The notes beneath the pieces are model-generated. The model searched no databases. It was not told the DNA's origin and saw nothing but the letters and a program-made list of their open reading frames with translations. 25,648 bases of DNA from Duncaniella dubosii. Its GTDB lineage: Bacteria > Bacteroidota > Bacteroidia > Bacteroidales > Muribaculaceae. Positions 1 through 7,178 of the stretch are shown piece after piece; the stretch's first letter is position 1; each line of letters begins with the position of its first letter. Made by a program: the position numbers and the translations under genes. The stretch is taken from positions 1-25,648 of the forward strand of contig NZ_CP039398.1 of NCBI RefSeq assembly GCF_004803915.1, in the 5' to 3' direction.

Positions 1-369
1 ACGGAGGATGATGTAAACGATGCATGAGAGCCTATGACGAGGAATATAACAAGTGGCCGCTTAGGTTATTGAGACAACCACAGGTATAAAAGTAGAAAGA
101 AATAGACGTAATGGACGAGAGCAGAATGTCCATTTACGAAGAATTAGAATGCTTCAAGAAGTAGATATCCTGATGGCACATGGAGAAAAGGGAATGGACG
201 AAAGATTGCAACTGCGGATAATAGTCCTCATGCCTCTATCATAAAAGAGTGGCGAGCGAAGAATCCGGATAGCAAGAATAAATCTTTGTGTGCCCGGGAG
301 ACAGGACTCTCAAGACCTACTGTTACCCGGTGGTGGGATTCTGCCGTGCAGGAACCACTAAAACAATAA
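1..369 (+). CDS. 3' fragment of the replication gene, frameshifted
   Basis: This is a second reading of the last 370 bases of the replication gene at 14053-15729. It encodes the C-terminal segment with the helix-turn-helix. Three single-base deletions relative to the other copy break the frame: one C near base 21, one G near base 64 and one T near base 165. The stop is the same TAA. The losses sit in the first 170 bases of the sequence, where low read support would be expected, so I read them as sequencing errors and not as a real pseudogene. Use the copy ending at 15729 as the reference. Confidence 0.85.
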
Positions 370-558
370 AACATTAAATAAATAAAAACAATATATATAT
401 TTTTTATTGTTAGGCTTGCGAGTCCGTTTCATAGTTATCTTCAAGAACTATAACCATAGTATGAATGTTATTTGTAAGGAAATATTTATGCCAGAATGTT
501 CAGGTAAAATAATTTTCAGAAATATGAATTTTCAAAACAAATAACAAATGCTTTATCA
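370..558. other. Intergenic region between rep and the mobilisation module
   Basis: No gene is visible here. Just after the rep stop lies an AT-rich hairpin, AACAATA (387-393) with TATTGTT (405-411), which may be a weak terminator. A second short inverted repeat, ATAGTT (431-436) with AACTAT (446-451), follows. I find no convincing TAnnTTTG promoter for the next gene. The same region in the second reading is 15730-15917; copy 1 has one extra A in the A-run near base 385. Confidence 0.5.
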
Positions 559-1041
559 ATGGATGAAACAGAAGAAGAAAAGGTTGATCTTTTAGCAGTC
601 AGAAAATCTTTCGAGAAAGATCCAAGAAAGGTCATTGAGATAGAGATGAACAAGGATGGCATATTCTCCGAGAGAACCATATATGCTATGGAAAACACGT
701 TGAATTTAAGCCTGCTTTCTCCCCCTGAGGGACCGAAGCTGGCAAGTGAGGCAGAGGCTCTGTTCGTGCTGTCAAAGCGCGGAACTGTTTTGGAAACAAC
801 AGAAGCTGATTTCATAGAGGGATATATCTCCCCTATGGTGTACCGATCTTCCTCGATGAAGTTCCCGCAGGTTCCAATCGCCCCGAAGTTCGTGAAGATG
901 ATTAAGGATATGAACGCCGGAAGTGGTGTCCCACACGCTACGATCACATCCACAATCAACAACATACTCGACCGCTTTTTCAGTGGGTATTTGCTTGTGA
1001 GTAACCGTGTCAAAATGGGATACGGCAAGGTAGAGGAATAG
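559..1041 (+). CDS. DUF3408-like mobilisation accessory protein
   Basis: A 160-residue acidic protein starting at ATG 559; no in-frame upstream start is better and no clear Shine-Dalgarno is present. The N-terminal half is charged and looks poorly ordered (EEEKVDLLAVRKSFEKD). The C-terminal part, about residues 100-145, has an MKFPQVPIAPKF strand followed by helices ending in ATITSTINNILDRFF. That arrangement resembles the ribbon-helix-helix-like DUF3408 proteins encoded beside relaxases in Bacteroides mobilisable and conjugative elements. It lies 379 bp upstream of the MobV relaxase with the likely oriT between, so a role in binding oriT as a relaxosome accessory factor is an inference. The family assignment rests on motif memory and is moderate; a regulatory RHH protein for the mob operon is an alternative. 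Confidence 0.6.
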   Translation: MDETEEEKVDLLAVRKSFEKDPRKVIEIEMNKDGIFSERTIYAMENTLNLSLLSPPEGPKLASEAEALFVLSKRGTVLETTEADFIEGYISPMVYRSSSMKFPQVPIAPKFVKMIKDMNAGSGVPHATITSTINNILDRFFSGYLLVSNRVKMGYGKVEE

Positions 1042-1420
1042 CACAGGTATCCTCCGGAGGTCAGTTGTTTCAGGCGGTTCCATCGCTTGCGCGAGAGCAA
1101 ATTTTTTAAATTTGCCATAGCTTAATAGGGCAAAATATTGGCGAAGCCACCGCATCCACTCCGTTGGGATGCTATATTTAACCCTATTAAGGCATGTGGC
1201 TTCGCCCCCTACAACCCCCACAAGGGGAGTGTCCTCTCCCCTTTGAACCCCACCGCCGGGATGACCCTTCCCGGACCCTCGGACAAGGGCTTCCAGCCCC
1301 GTCACCCCGGGCAGAGAGTGACCCTCTCTCTGCACTCTCCGGCAAAGGGAACAGCTCTGCGGCCGCCGTTCCCCTTGCATCCCTTCCCTTCCGTTTCCGT
1401 CCACCTTCCACTGAAAATAT
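1042..1420. other. oriT: Candidate oriT / structured mob leader
   Basis: A 379-bp gap before the relaxase, packed with inverted repeats. In order: GCAAATTT/AAATTTGC with a 3-nt spacer (1097-1115); CTTAATAGGG (1121-1130) pairing with CCCTATTAAG (1182-1191); GCGAAGCCAC (1141-1150) pairing with GTGGCTTCGC (1196-1205); and GCATCC/GGATGC (1152-1172). The two 10-bp pairs interleave. From about 1200 to 1400 the DNA turns strongly GC-rich with further hairpins such as AAGGGGAG/CTCCCCTT and GCAGAGAG/CTCTCTGC. Position next to the relaxase and the hairpins make this the best oriT candidate, though I cannot identify a nic site. Copy 2 has one extra C in each of two C-runs near 1300. Confidence 0.5.
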
Positions 1421-3120
1421 ATGAGCCACTATACAGTCTGCCATTATGAGAAATGCTACGGTCCACCGGTGTCCTACTCCACCCATATCGAGAGGAAGAA
1501 GGCGGACGGAACGGAGCATGTGCCGTACAACATCAAGCGCAGAGACCTTACCAGACATAACAAGGAGTTTATAAAGGAAGCCCGGGAGATTGGCCGCAGC
1601 GCAGCCATCGAGAAAAGGCTTGATGCTGTCCGTCATCAGAAGGATGCCGACGGCAATGAATACGAGCGCAAGATCCGGAAAGGTCAGATATGCTGCATCG
1701 AGATCCGCATGAGCGCATCGGTAGAGGGTATGGCTGAGATCATCGAGCAGGGCAGGCTTATGGAATGGTGCCGGGAGTCAATCAAGTGGGCGCAGAAAGA
1801 ACATGGCAAGGAAAACATCGTGAGTGCGGTTCTGCACATGGACGAGGAGACTCCGCACCTTCATGTGTCTCTTGTTCCTGTTGTGTCCGGAGAGAGCAAG
1901 AAGCAGAGGACTACAAAAAAGAGAGCCGCCAAGGATAAGGAGAAAGCAGAGAAGAATGGTGAGGAAGTCCCGAAGAAGAAACGCCGCTACAAGAAAAAGG
2001 CGACAGTGGAGACCTTGCGGCTGTGTGCCGATGATGTCATGACCCAATGGGATCTGAAAAGGCGGCAGACAGAGTATGCTGTTGCGATGGCGCCTTTCGG
2101 ACTGGAGAGAGGTGAGGAAGGAAGTCCTGCCAGGCACAAGGATCTTGCCCAGTATTATAAGGAGCAATACGAGCTGCAACGCGGGCGGCTGGACGAATTG
2201 CTCAAGGAACTAGCCGGACAGGAGGATCTGGTGAAGGAGAAGAACAGGGAGATTCTTAAAAAGGACAGTCAGATCCGGGAGCAGGAAAAGGAACTGAACG
2301 AGACTAGGAGTGAACTCACTGAAAAGAAAAATGAGATAGCGCGACAACAGCAGCAGCTCGACAAACTTCTTCCGTTGATAGTGAAGGCGCAGGACAGGCT
2401 CGACACTTACACAGAAGCCGGAGAATATGCCGAGGGTCGCATAGAGTCCGCTGACCGTCTTCTTCAGGCGGCGGACAGCAGGGAGAAAGAGGTTGCCAAG
2501 GTTGAGAAGGAGGCATTGGATAGGATAAACAACGCCTCGATAAGTTTCCTTGCCAAGAAAGAGGTGGAGAGGCTTGCAAAGGAGAATGCGGAGCTGAAGT
2601 TGCTCGTGTCCGGCAACGCCACCGCACTGGAGAGAGAAGCCGCTACCACTCGGCATGAGAAAGCCGGAAGAGAGAAGGCGGAACGGGAACTGCAACAGTT
2701 GAAGGAGACCGTGTCTGGTACACAGACCGCACTTGAACGCAGACATCCTCTTGAAGCCCGGTTGATAAGGAACTTGTGTCGATTGAGATTAAAGATCCGG
2801 ATTATCAGGATGCCATTCTTTCGGGTCAGACTTTGACATGGAAGAAATATCCGTTTATGGATCCGGCGACAGGAAAGAGGATTCCGGAGGAATATGCCGA
2901 TAATATCTCCGTGAGGATTGAAGGACATGGAGAAGACTCGTTCATCTCCATGTGCGGTAAGCGTATCTCCGATTTCTTCCGGGATATTTGGGCAAAGGTG
3001 AAGGCTGCACTTGGAATAAAGCAGCGTCAGGAGGAAGAGAAAAGGAAGCAGCAGACACAAAAGCCGGACACCGGACAGACTCAGGAACCTCCGAAGAAAA
3101 GCAGGGGAAGGCGAATGTAG
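1421..3120 (+). CDS. mobV: MobV/Pre-family relaxase (copy 1, frameshifted)
   Basis: First reading of the plasmid relaxase, which would nick oriT and lead the strand into a recipient with a helper conjugation machine. The frame is open from ATG 1421 but breaks at a G-run: two Gs at 2769-2770 against three at 18130-18132 in the second reading. The 471-residue product therefore ends out of frame at 2836, while the true C-terminus continues in another frame to the stop at 3118-3120. The 566-residue reading at 16782-18482 is evidently the intact gene and carries the domain description. The break lies after the catalytic domain and coiled coil, so a real truncation would still leave the nicking domain; an assembly error is more likely. 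Confidence 0.85.
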
Positions 3121-3161
3121 GGATAATGCGTCCTTACAGTCGGCTCGCCGTATAAACCGTA

Positions 3162-3183
3162 GGTGCGTAGCCTAATACGCACC
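3162..3183. terminator. Hairpin between convergent mobV and recombinase genes
   Basis: GGTGCGTA (3162-3169) and TACGCACC (3176-3183) form a perfect 8-bp stem with a 6-nt loop in the 118-bp gap between the stop of mobV (3120) and the stop of the minus-strand recombinase (3239). There is no T-run on either side, so intrinsic termination is uncertain. A structural role in mRNA 3' end protection or recombination is possible. Second reading at 18524-18545. Confidence 0.4.
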
Positions 3184-3238
3184 AGTCAAGGACAGGTGCG
3201 CTTCCATGATTAGAGCCGATGCAGGACAGCAAGCTGAA

Positions 3239-3802
3239 TCAAGTTGTTTTCTTGCGTTTGTCGATGGCTCTGTAAAGGGTTGCCCGGCTGATTCCGGTTG
3301 CCTTGGTTATCTCATCTATCGAGTGCAGCTTTGAGTCGTACATCTTCAGAGCGGTAGATACTTTGCTTTCATCAGACTTTGGTCTGCCTCCCTTTCGTCC
3401 TCTTGCCCTCGCAGCTTCAAGTCCTTGCCTTGTGCGCTGCCGTGTGAGATCTCTCTCAAACTGTGAGAGTCCGGCAAAGATTGTGAGCAGCAGATTACCC
3501 TGTGGTGTGGTGGTGTCGAGCCATGTCTCTCTCAGTGATTTTATCGACGCTCCGGCTTCATGTATTCTCTCGATGATTGAGAGCAATTCCTTGACGGAAC
3601 GCCCCAGCCGGGTAAGTTCCGTTATTATCACGGTGTCTCCGGAACGGAGTGAGTCCATCATCCTGTCAAGTTGCGGACGCTCATTTTTTACTCCGGAGAT
3701 CTTCTCACTGTATATCCGCTCACATCCGTTCTGAGTGAGCAGATCTGTCTGCCCCTCGAGGTTCTGCCCGGTGGTCGATACTCTTGCGTAGCCTATAATC
3801 AT
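3239..3802 (-). CDS. Serine recombinase, resolvase/invertase family
   Basis: Site-specific recombinase of 187 residues, the usual size for the small resolvase/invertase group. It starts MIIGYARVST with the catalytic serine at residue 9. It continues with the conserved FxGLSQFERDLTRQRT-like helix E region and ends in a helix-turn-helix (HSIDEITKATGISRATLYRAI, the last 25 or so residues). I chose ATG 3802 because an upstream TTG in frame (3817) lies inside the -7 box TACCTTTG (complement of 3815-3822). On a plasmid of this type it most likely resolves multimers, but an invertase acting on the flanking inverted repeat cannot be excluded. It is divergent from the ATPase gene. Confidence 0.93.
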   Translation of the reverse strand: MIIGYARVSTTGQNLEGQTDLLTQNGCERIYSEKISGVKNERPQLDRMMDSLRSGDTVIITELTRLGRSVKELLSIIERIHEAGASIKSLRETWLDTTTPQGNLLLTIFAGLSQFERDLTRQRTRQGLEAARARGRKGGRPKSDESKVSTALKMYDSKLHSIDEITKATGISRATLYRAIDKRKKTT

Positions 3803-3813
3803 ATTTTTTAGTT

Positions 3814-3915
3814 GCAAAGGTAATTAAAAATATTCACAATCTTATTTGTGTGTTCATTAAGTAAGAAATTAACGAAGATAATGAACGCTCAAATGAATAT
3901 TTTTATTAACTTTGC
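3814..3915. promoter_or_regulatory. Divergent promoter region bounded by an inverted repeat
   Basis: The gap between the recombinase and ATPase genes is bounded by a near-perfect inverted repeat: 3814-3835 reads as the reverse complement of 3895-3915 apart from one substitution and one extra base. Each arm carries a -7 box, TACCTTTG on the minus strand (3815-3822) and TAACTTTG on the plus strand (3907-3914), pointing outward. A second pair, GTTCATT (3852-3858) and AATGAAC (3880-3886), lies inside. I see no good -33 element for either gene. This may be an operator, a res site or a crossover site for the recombinase. Second reading at 19176-19277. Confidence 0.55.
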
Positions 3916-3921
3916 ATTGAA

Positions 3922-5376
3922 ATGGAAACAAGATATCAAAATATAATAGGGCGGCAAGAAGAATTGAGGATTCTTCTTGATGCTGTAAATTCAAGAGAAT
4001 CAGAATTTGTTGCCATATATGGGCGCCGTAGGGTTGGGAAAACATATCTGGTAAACAAGGCTTTCAAAGGACAATTCGCTTTTCAGTACACTGGGTTGGA
4101 AAATAAAAATAATAAAGAACAACTAGAAGCCTTTCATATGGCCCTGATAAATCAAGGTTTGCGGAAGTGTCCTAAACCTAAAAATTGGATAGAAGCTTTT
4201 TATCAATTACAACATCTTCTTGAATCTGTTAAGACTGACTCTTTGGTCAATAGGAAGAAGGTGGTATTCCTTGATGAGTTACCTTGGATGGATGTACCGA
4301 GAGCCGGATTTGTAGAAGCATTGGGTAACTTTTGGAACAGATGGGCCGGATGGACAGAGGACATCGTGTTAATTATTTGTGGAAGTGCAACTTCCTGGAT
4401 GTTCAACAAGGTATTCAGAAATCATGGAGGTCTGTATAATCGCATTACCAAGCGTATTCCTGTATATCCGTTTTGTTTGACGGAATGCGAACAATTATGT
4501 AAAAGTATGAATCTTGGATGGAACAGAAAACAGATTGTTGAAGCCTATATGATCTTAGGAGGTATTCCCCATTATTGGACTAAATTCAAGAAGGAACAGA
4601 GCCTTCCTTCAAATGTCGATAGACTTTTTTTCAGGCGTGGAGCAGAGATGAAAGAGGAGTATGGTGCATTATTTTCATCACTATTTTCTCATCCGGAAGC
4701 ATATGAGGCTGTTATCAACAGCCTATCTCAGAAGAAAAAAGGATTAAGTCTAAAGGAGATTTCTGAATTATCAGGTTATAAGCTATCTGGCAGATTATCT
4801 ACAATTCTTAAGAATCTGGAATTATGTGGATTCATTGAGAAGGTCAGTCAACCGAACAAGAGAAAGAGAGATGCAACGTATCAATTAATTGATAATTTCG
4901 TACTGTTCTATCATGAATTTATTCTTAAGAAGGAAGTGGAATCAAATTATTGGAGTACTTATGTCAAGACTCATGCTCATTCAGCATGGAGTGGATTGGC
5001 ATTTGAACGAGTCTGCTTTCAGCATAGAAATCAGATAGCGAAGGCATTGGGAATATCTGGAGTATACACAAGTTGGTATGCATGGAGTGCAGAACCAGAT
5101 AAAGAACATGGCTATCCCGGAATGCAAGTAGATATGGTTATAGATCGCGCGGATGATGTCGTGAATCTGTGTGAGGCAAAGTTCTCAACAAAACCATTTG
5201 CCATTACATCGGAATATATGGAGGATCTTCATATGAGACAGGGACGGTATCAAGAAGAAGTAGCACCTAAGAAAGCTGTACACCTTACGATGATAACAGT
5301 TTCAGGAATTGTTGATAATCCACAAAAATATGAGATTAACTCATTCGTGGAGCTTGATGACTTGTTCCTTCCTTAA
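3922..5376 (+). CDS. AAA ATPase with C-terminal DUF234/PD-(D/E)XK-like domain
   Basis: A 484-residue protein of the ATPase_2/DUF234 class, common in archaea and Bacteroidetes and of unsettled function. The Walker A motif GRRRVGKT is at residues 34-41 and Walker B VVFLDEL at 114-120. A winged-helix-like stretch follows at about 275-315 (LSLKEISELSGYKLSGRLSTIL). The C-terminal domain has the spaced acidic/lysine pattern of PD-(D/E)XK nucleases: D404, E418 and K420 in VDMVIDR...NLCEAKF. The start ATG lies only 7 nt beyond the -7 box TAACTTTG, so the mRNA may be almost leaderless. The codons are AT-richer than in the mob genes, suggesting separate origin. A DNA-related or defence role is an inference. 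Confidence 0.85.
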   Translation: METRYQNIIGRQEELRILLDAVNSRESEFVAIYGRRRVGKTYLVNKAFKGQFAFQYTGLENKNNKEQLEAFHMALINQGLRKCPKPKNWIEAFYQLQHLLESVKTDSLVNRKKVVFLDELPWMDVPRAGFVEALGNFWNRWAGWTEDIVLIICGSATSWMFNKVFRNHGGLYNRITKRIPVYPFCLTECEQLCKSMNLGWNRKQIVEAYMILGGIPHYWTKFKKEQSLPSNVDRLFFRRGAEMKEEYGALFSSLFSHPEAYEAVINSLSQKKKGLSLKEISELSGYKLSGRLSTILKNLELCGFIEKVSQPNKRKRDATYQLIDNFVLFYHEFILKKEVESNYWSTYVKTHAHSAWSGLAFERVCFQHRNQIAKALGISGVYTSWYAWSAEPDKEHGYPGMQVDMVIDRADDVVNLCEAKFSTKPFAITSEYMEDLHMRQGRYQEEVAPKKAVHLTMITVSGIVDNPQKYEINSFVELDDLFLP

Positions 5377-5743
5377 ACGATGTAAATTCAAGGAGTAGGT
5401 TGCTTATTATAGAGATATAGAAAAATTTTTCTATATAAAATATTTTCTATATGATACCCGGTATCTGGTATATCGTTGGAATATATACCACTTTTGAGGT
5501 GGTATATTCAGAGGTTGGTGGTAAATTTGAGTCAAGTCTTATCGTGATAATAAAGAGGCGATATTTGGCTATAAGTATGCAATTCTACCCACTTATAGCC
5601 GAATATCCGTGTTGGGATACTCGGTGGAGTACTAATCGACTTATTTCCACAAGTGGTAAAAAAGTCCACTTATGGAAATAAGTCGATTTTTGGAATGGTT
5701 TATTATTTTAGCTATGTTGTTGATACATAGGAATATTTATATA
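5377..5743. other. Non-coding array of inverted repeats (candidate origin)
   Basis: A 367-bp stretch with no credible gene and four inverted repeats: a perfect 22-bp palindrome (5415-5436); ATATACCAC/GTGGTATAT (5483-5491 with 5499-5507); a 16-bp pair with one G-T mismatch (5561-5576 with 5591-5606); and a 23-bp pair with one mismatch and a 9-nt loop (5634-5656 with 5666-5688), followed by TTTTT. The last could terminate transcription from the ATPase gene, but the whole array resembles a replication or single-strand initiation region. Repeated without change at 20739-21105. Confidence 0.55.
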
Positions 5744-5783
5744 AATAAAACAATAAAACAATAAAACAATAAAACAATAAAAC
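5744..5783 (+). repeat. Five tandem AATAAAAC octamers
   Basis: Five perfect head-to-tail copies of AATAAAAC occupy 5744-5783 without spacer. They follow the hairpin array and precede the toxin-antitoxin promoter by about 30 bp. Related AAAACAAT-type sequences occur around the partition genes. They could be iterons bound by Rep or by an RHH protein, or a slippage-prone simple repeat. The octamer period is shorter than a helical turn, which argues mildly against classical iterons. Confidence 0.7.
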
Positions 5784-5812
5784 ATCGGTATTGAACATTT
5801 CTTGTTATCAAA

Positions 5813-5843
5813 TTGTGTATATTGTATATATTTTATATCTTTG
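5813..5843 (+). promoter_or_regulatory. Bacteroides-type promoter of the toxin-antitoxin operon
   Basis: TTG at 5813-5815, then 20 bp, then TATCTTTG at 5836-5843, matching the Bacteroides TTTG-N19-21-TAnnTTTG consensus. It lies 21 bp before the antitoxin ATG and rules out an upstream in-frame ATG at 5802, which would precede the promoter. Second reading at 21175-21205. Confidence 0.75.
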
Positions 5844-5864
5844 CATCGTAAAACCAAAAAGACT

Positions 5865-6164
5865 ATGGCAACAGCAATAAATATCAAGCGCAAGAACATC
5901 GATCTTCCTGTCGATACGCTGCAAAAGTTATCCATTATGGCAGTGGCACAAGGCAGGAGTCTGAAGAACTTCATTGAGACGATCCTTATAAATAAGGCGA
6001 ACTCGGTATCTGTGGAAGTTAGTGAAAATCCCTCTCCCTCCGGAGATCCGTGGTTTGACGACCCGGAAAACATGGCATCCGTTAGGCGTGGCATCGAGGA
6101 TATAAAGGCCGGAAGATGTCGAGCGTATTCTATGGATGAAATAAGGGATTTGTTGGGGGTATGA
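5865..6164 (+). CDS. Antitoxin with N-terminal RHH-like DNA-binding region
   Basis: A 99-residue protein, MATAINIKRKNIDLPVDTLQ at its start. Residues 5-45 fit a ribbon-helix-helix fold: a short basic strand, then DTLQKLSIMAVAQG and RSLKNFIETILINKA helices. The C-terminal half (DPENMASVRRGIEDIKAGR and YSMDEIRDLLGV) looks like the toxin-wrapping tail of antitoxins. It overlaps the following toxin gene by four bases (ATGA), the classic translational coupling of such operons. It should neutralise the toxin and repress the promoter just upstream. The start is fixed by that promoter. The usual partner of YoeB toxins is a Phd/YefM-fold antitoxin, so the RHH-like N-terminus is notable; a divergent Phd fold remains possible. 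Confidence 0.85.
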   Translation: MATAINIKRKNIDLPVDTLQKLSIMAVAQGRSLKNFIETILINKANSVSVEVSENPSPSGDPWFDDPENMASVRRGIEDIKAGRCRAYSMDEIRDLLGV

Positions 6165-6439
6165 TTTACGAGCTGATCTTATCAGACGAAGCGAAAGTCC
6201 ATTTGAATGAATGGAGGAAATCTGGACAGAAGAAAACGCTTAAAAAGATAGCGGATTTGTTCACAGAGCTTCAGGAACATCCAAAGACAGGTACTGGACA
6301 GGTCGAACAACTCAAAGGTGAATTGTCCGGCAAATGGAGTCGTAGAATAACGAAAGGCGACAGGTTGATTTACACCATAGAGGATGAGAAGGTGTTTGTT
6401 ACCGTTATCTCATTGAAAGGACATTACAGAGACAAGTGA
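6161..6439 (+). CDS. yoeB: YoeB/Txe-family mRNA interferase toxin
   Basis: A 92-residue RelE-superfamily toxin closest in pattern to YoeB, a ribosome-dependent endoribonuclease. The diagnostic block LSGKWSRRITKGDRLIY is present. By alignment to E. coli YoeB, the catalytic residues E46, R65 and H83 correspond to E49, R68 and H88 here, with the terminal GHY retained. The protein is a few residues longer than E. coli YoeB (84 aa). All key residues are intact, so it should be active. The gene starts inside the antitoxin stop codon and is followed by a strong terminator, giving a self-contained two-gene operon that would stabilise the plasmid. Confidence 0.93.
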   Translation: MIYELILSDEAKVHLNEWRKSGQKKTLKKIADLFTELQEHPKTGTGQVEQLKGELSGKWSRRITKGDRLIYTIEDEKVFVTVISLKGHYRDK

Positions 6440-6506
6440 TAATGTCTCATTACCTATTTATTAGTAGTTTTTTGAGAAGTTGATTTTGATACTTCTTTTG
6501 AAACGT

Positions 6507-6544
6507 AAAAAGGCTGGCTCCTCGATACCGGGAACCAGCCTTTT
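6507..6544 (+). terminator. Rho-independent terminator after the toxin
   Basis: AAAAGGCTGG (6508-6517) pairs with CCAGCCTTTT (6535-6544), with additional inner pairing (TCC with GGA), 68 bp beyond the toxin stop. The A-run/T-run flanks make it a bidirectional terminator, also serving the minus-strand gene that ends at 6585. A weaker hairpin, AGAAGT/ACTTCT (6475-6496), precedes it. Second reading at 21869-21906. Confidence 0.85.
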
Positions 6545-6584
6545 AGATTGTCTCAAAAACGGTCGATTTTGACTATAAGAGAAG

Positions 6585-7025
6585 TTATATGAAATAGTGA
6601 GTAAATATATTTCTTCGTATATAAGGAATGTAGTCAATTGTTTTAAGACAAATTAAGGACAGTGCTGTCATTGTTATGATTCCAGCACAAAAATAGCTAT
6701 AGATTTCAGTAGTGAAAATTGACTTTAAAGCAAGTAAAAATAAGCAGACATAGGGTAATATAATACATGTGTATAAATCCCATATATTATATATATTAGA
6801 TGGCTTTAGATAGAGAATGTTATGATTAGCGTTATATCTAAAGGTATAGATTGTTGGTGAAAAAAAATCAAGAAAACGTAGTTTTATTGAAATAGAATCA
6901 CCTTCCTTAGCATCTAATTCATACACACCCTCATTAGGTGAATAAGTGGTAGCATGTTGTCCATTCTTTAAGATAATGATTTTCGATAAAGAATGGTTAT
7001 AACCGCAATTAATAATGATTCTCAT
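6585..7025 (-). CDS. Small membrane protein of unknown function
   Basis: A 146-residue protein starting MRIIINCGYN at ATG 7025; an in-frame TTG at 7049 lies within the palindrome at the insertion-sequence edge and is less likely. The N-terminal 80 or so residues read as beta-strands (LSKIIILKNG, GVYELDAKEGDSISIKLRF), resembling a small beta-sandwich or PEGA-like domain. Two hydrophobic segments follow, about residues 85-103 (LYTCIILPYVCLFLLALKS) and 112-128 (YFCAGIITMTALSLICL), ending in a short basic tail. I do not recognise the family. The IS4 element begins within about 20 bp of the start codon, so the natural promoter may have been displaced. Confidence 0.6.
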   Translation of the reverse strand: MRIIINCGYNHSLSKIIILKNGQHATTYSPNEGVYELDAKEGDSISIKLRFLDFFSPTIYTFRYNANHNILYLKPSNIYNIWDLYTCIILPYVCLFLLALKSIFTTEIYSYFCAGIITMTALSLICLKTIDYIPYIRRNIFTHYFI

Positions 7026-7104
7026 ATTATTGATTTTAGTAGATGACAAAAATTAATTTTTGTCAGTTATATGATTGATTTTTAATTAGTTATTACTTGT
7101 AAAA

Positions 7105-7178
7105 GTCCCTGAAAATTAGTAACTTTAAAGAAAAGTTTGACCGCTTTTTCCATGAAAGTTACGACAACTCTCAGGGAC
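7105..7178 (+). promoter_or_regulatory. Hairpin enclosing the transposase start
   Basis: GTCCCTGA (7105-7112) pairs with TCAGGGAC (7171-7178), and inside it GTAACTTT (7119-7126) pairs with AAAGTTAC (7155-7162). The loop contains the ATG at 7152-7154. In mRNA arriving from outside the element, this structure would hide the initiation region, a known way for insertion sequences to limit transposase made by read-through. Second reading at 22467-22540. Confidence 0.6.

Noticed and set aside
516..1118. Long minus-strand open frame over the DUF3408-like gene
   Set aside because: It mirrors the coding frame on the plus strand, has no recognisable domain or promoter, and the plus-strand protein fits a known family pattern and its neighbours.
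5451..5681. 76-codon plus-strand open frame in the hairpin array
   Set aside because: Its bases are accounted for by inverted-repeat arms, it has no promoter or ribosome site, and the product has no domain-like pattern.
5744..5783. Octamer repeats as a CRISPR array
   Set aside because: Repeats are 8 bp, contiguous and without spacers, and no cas gene is present.
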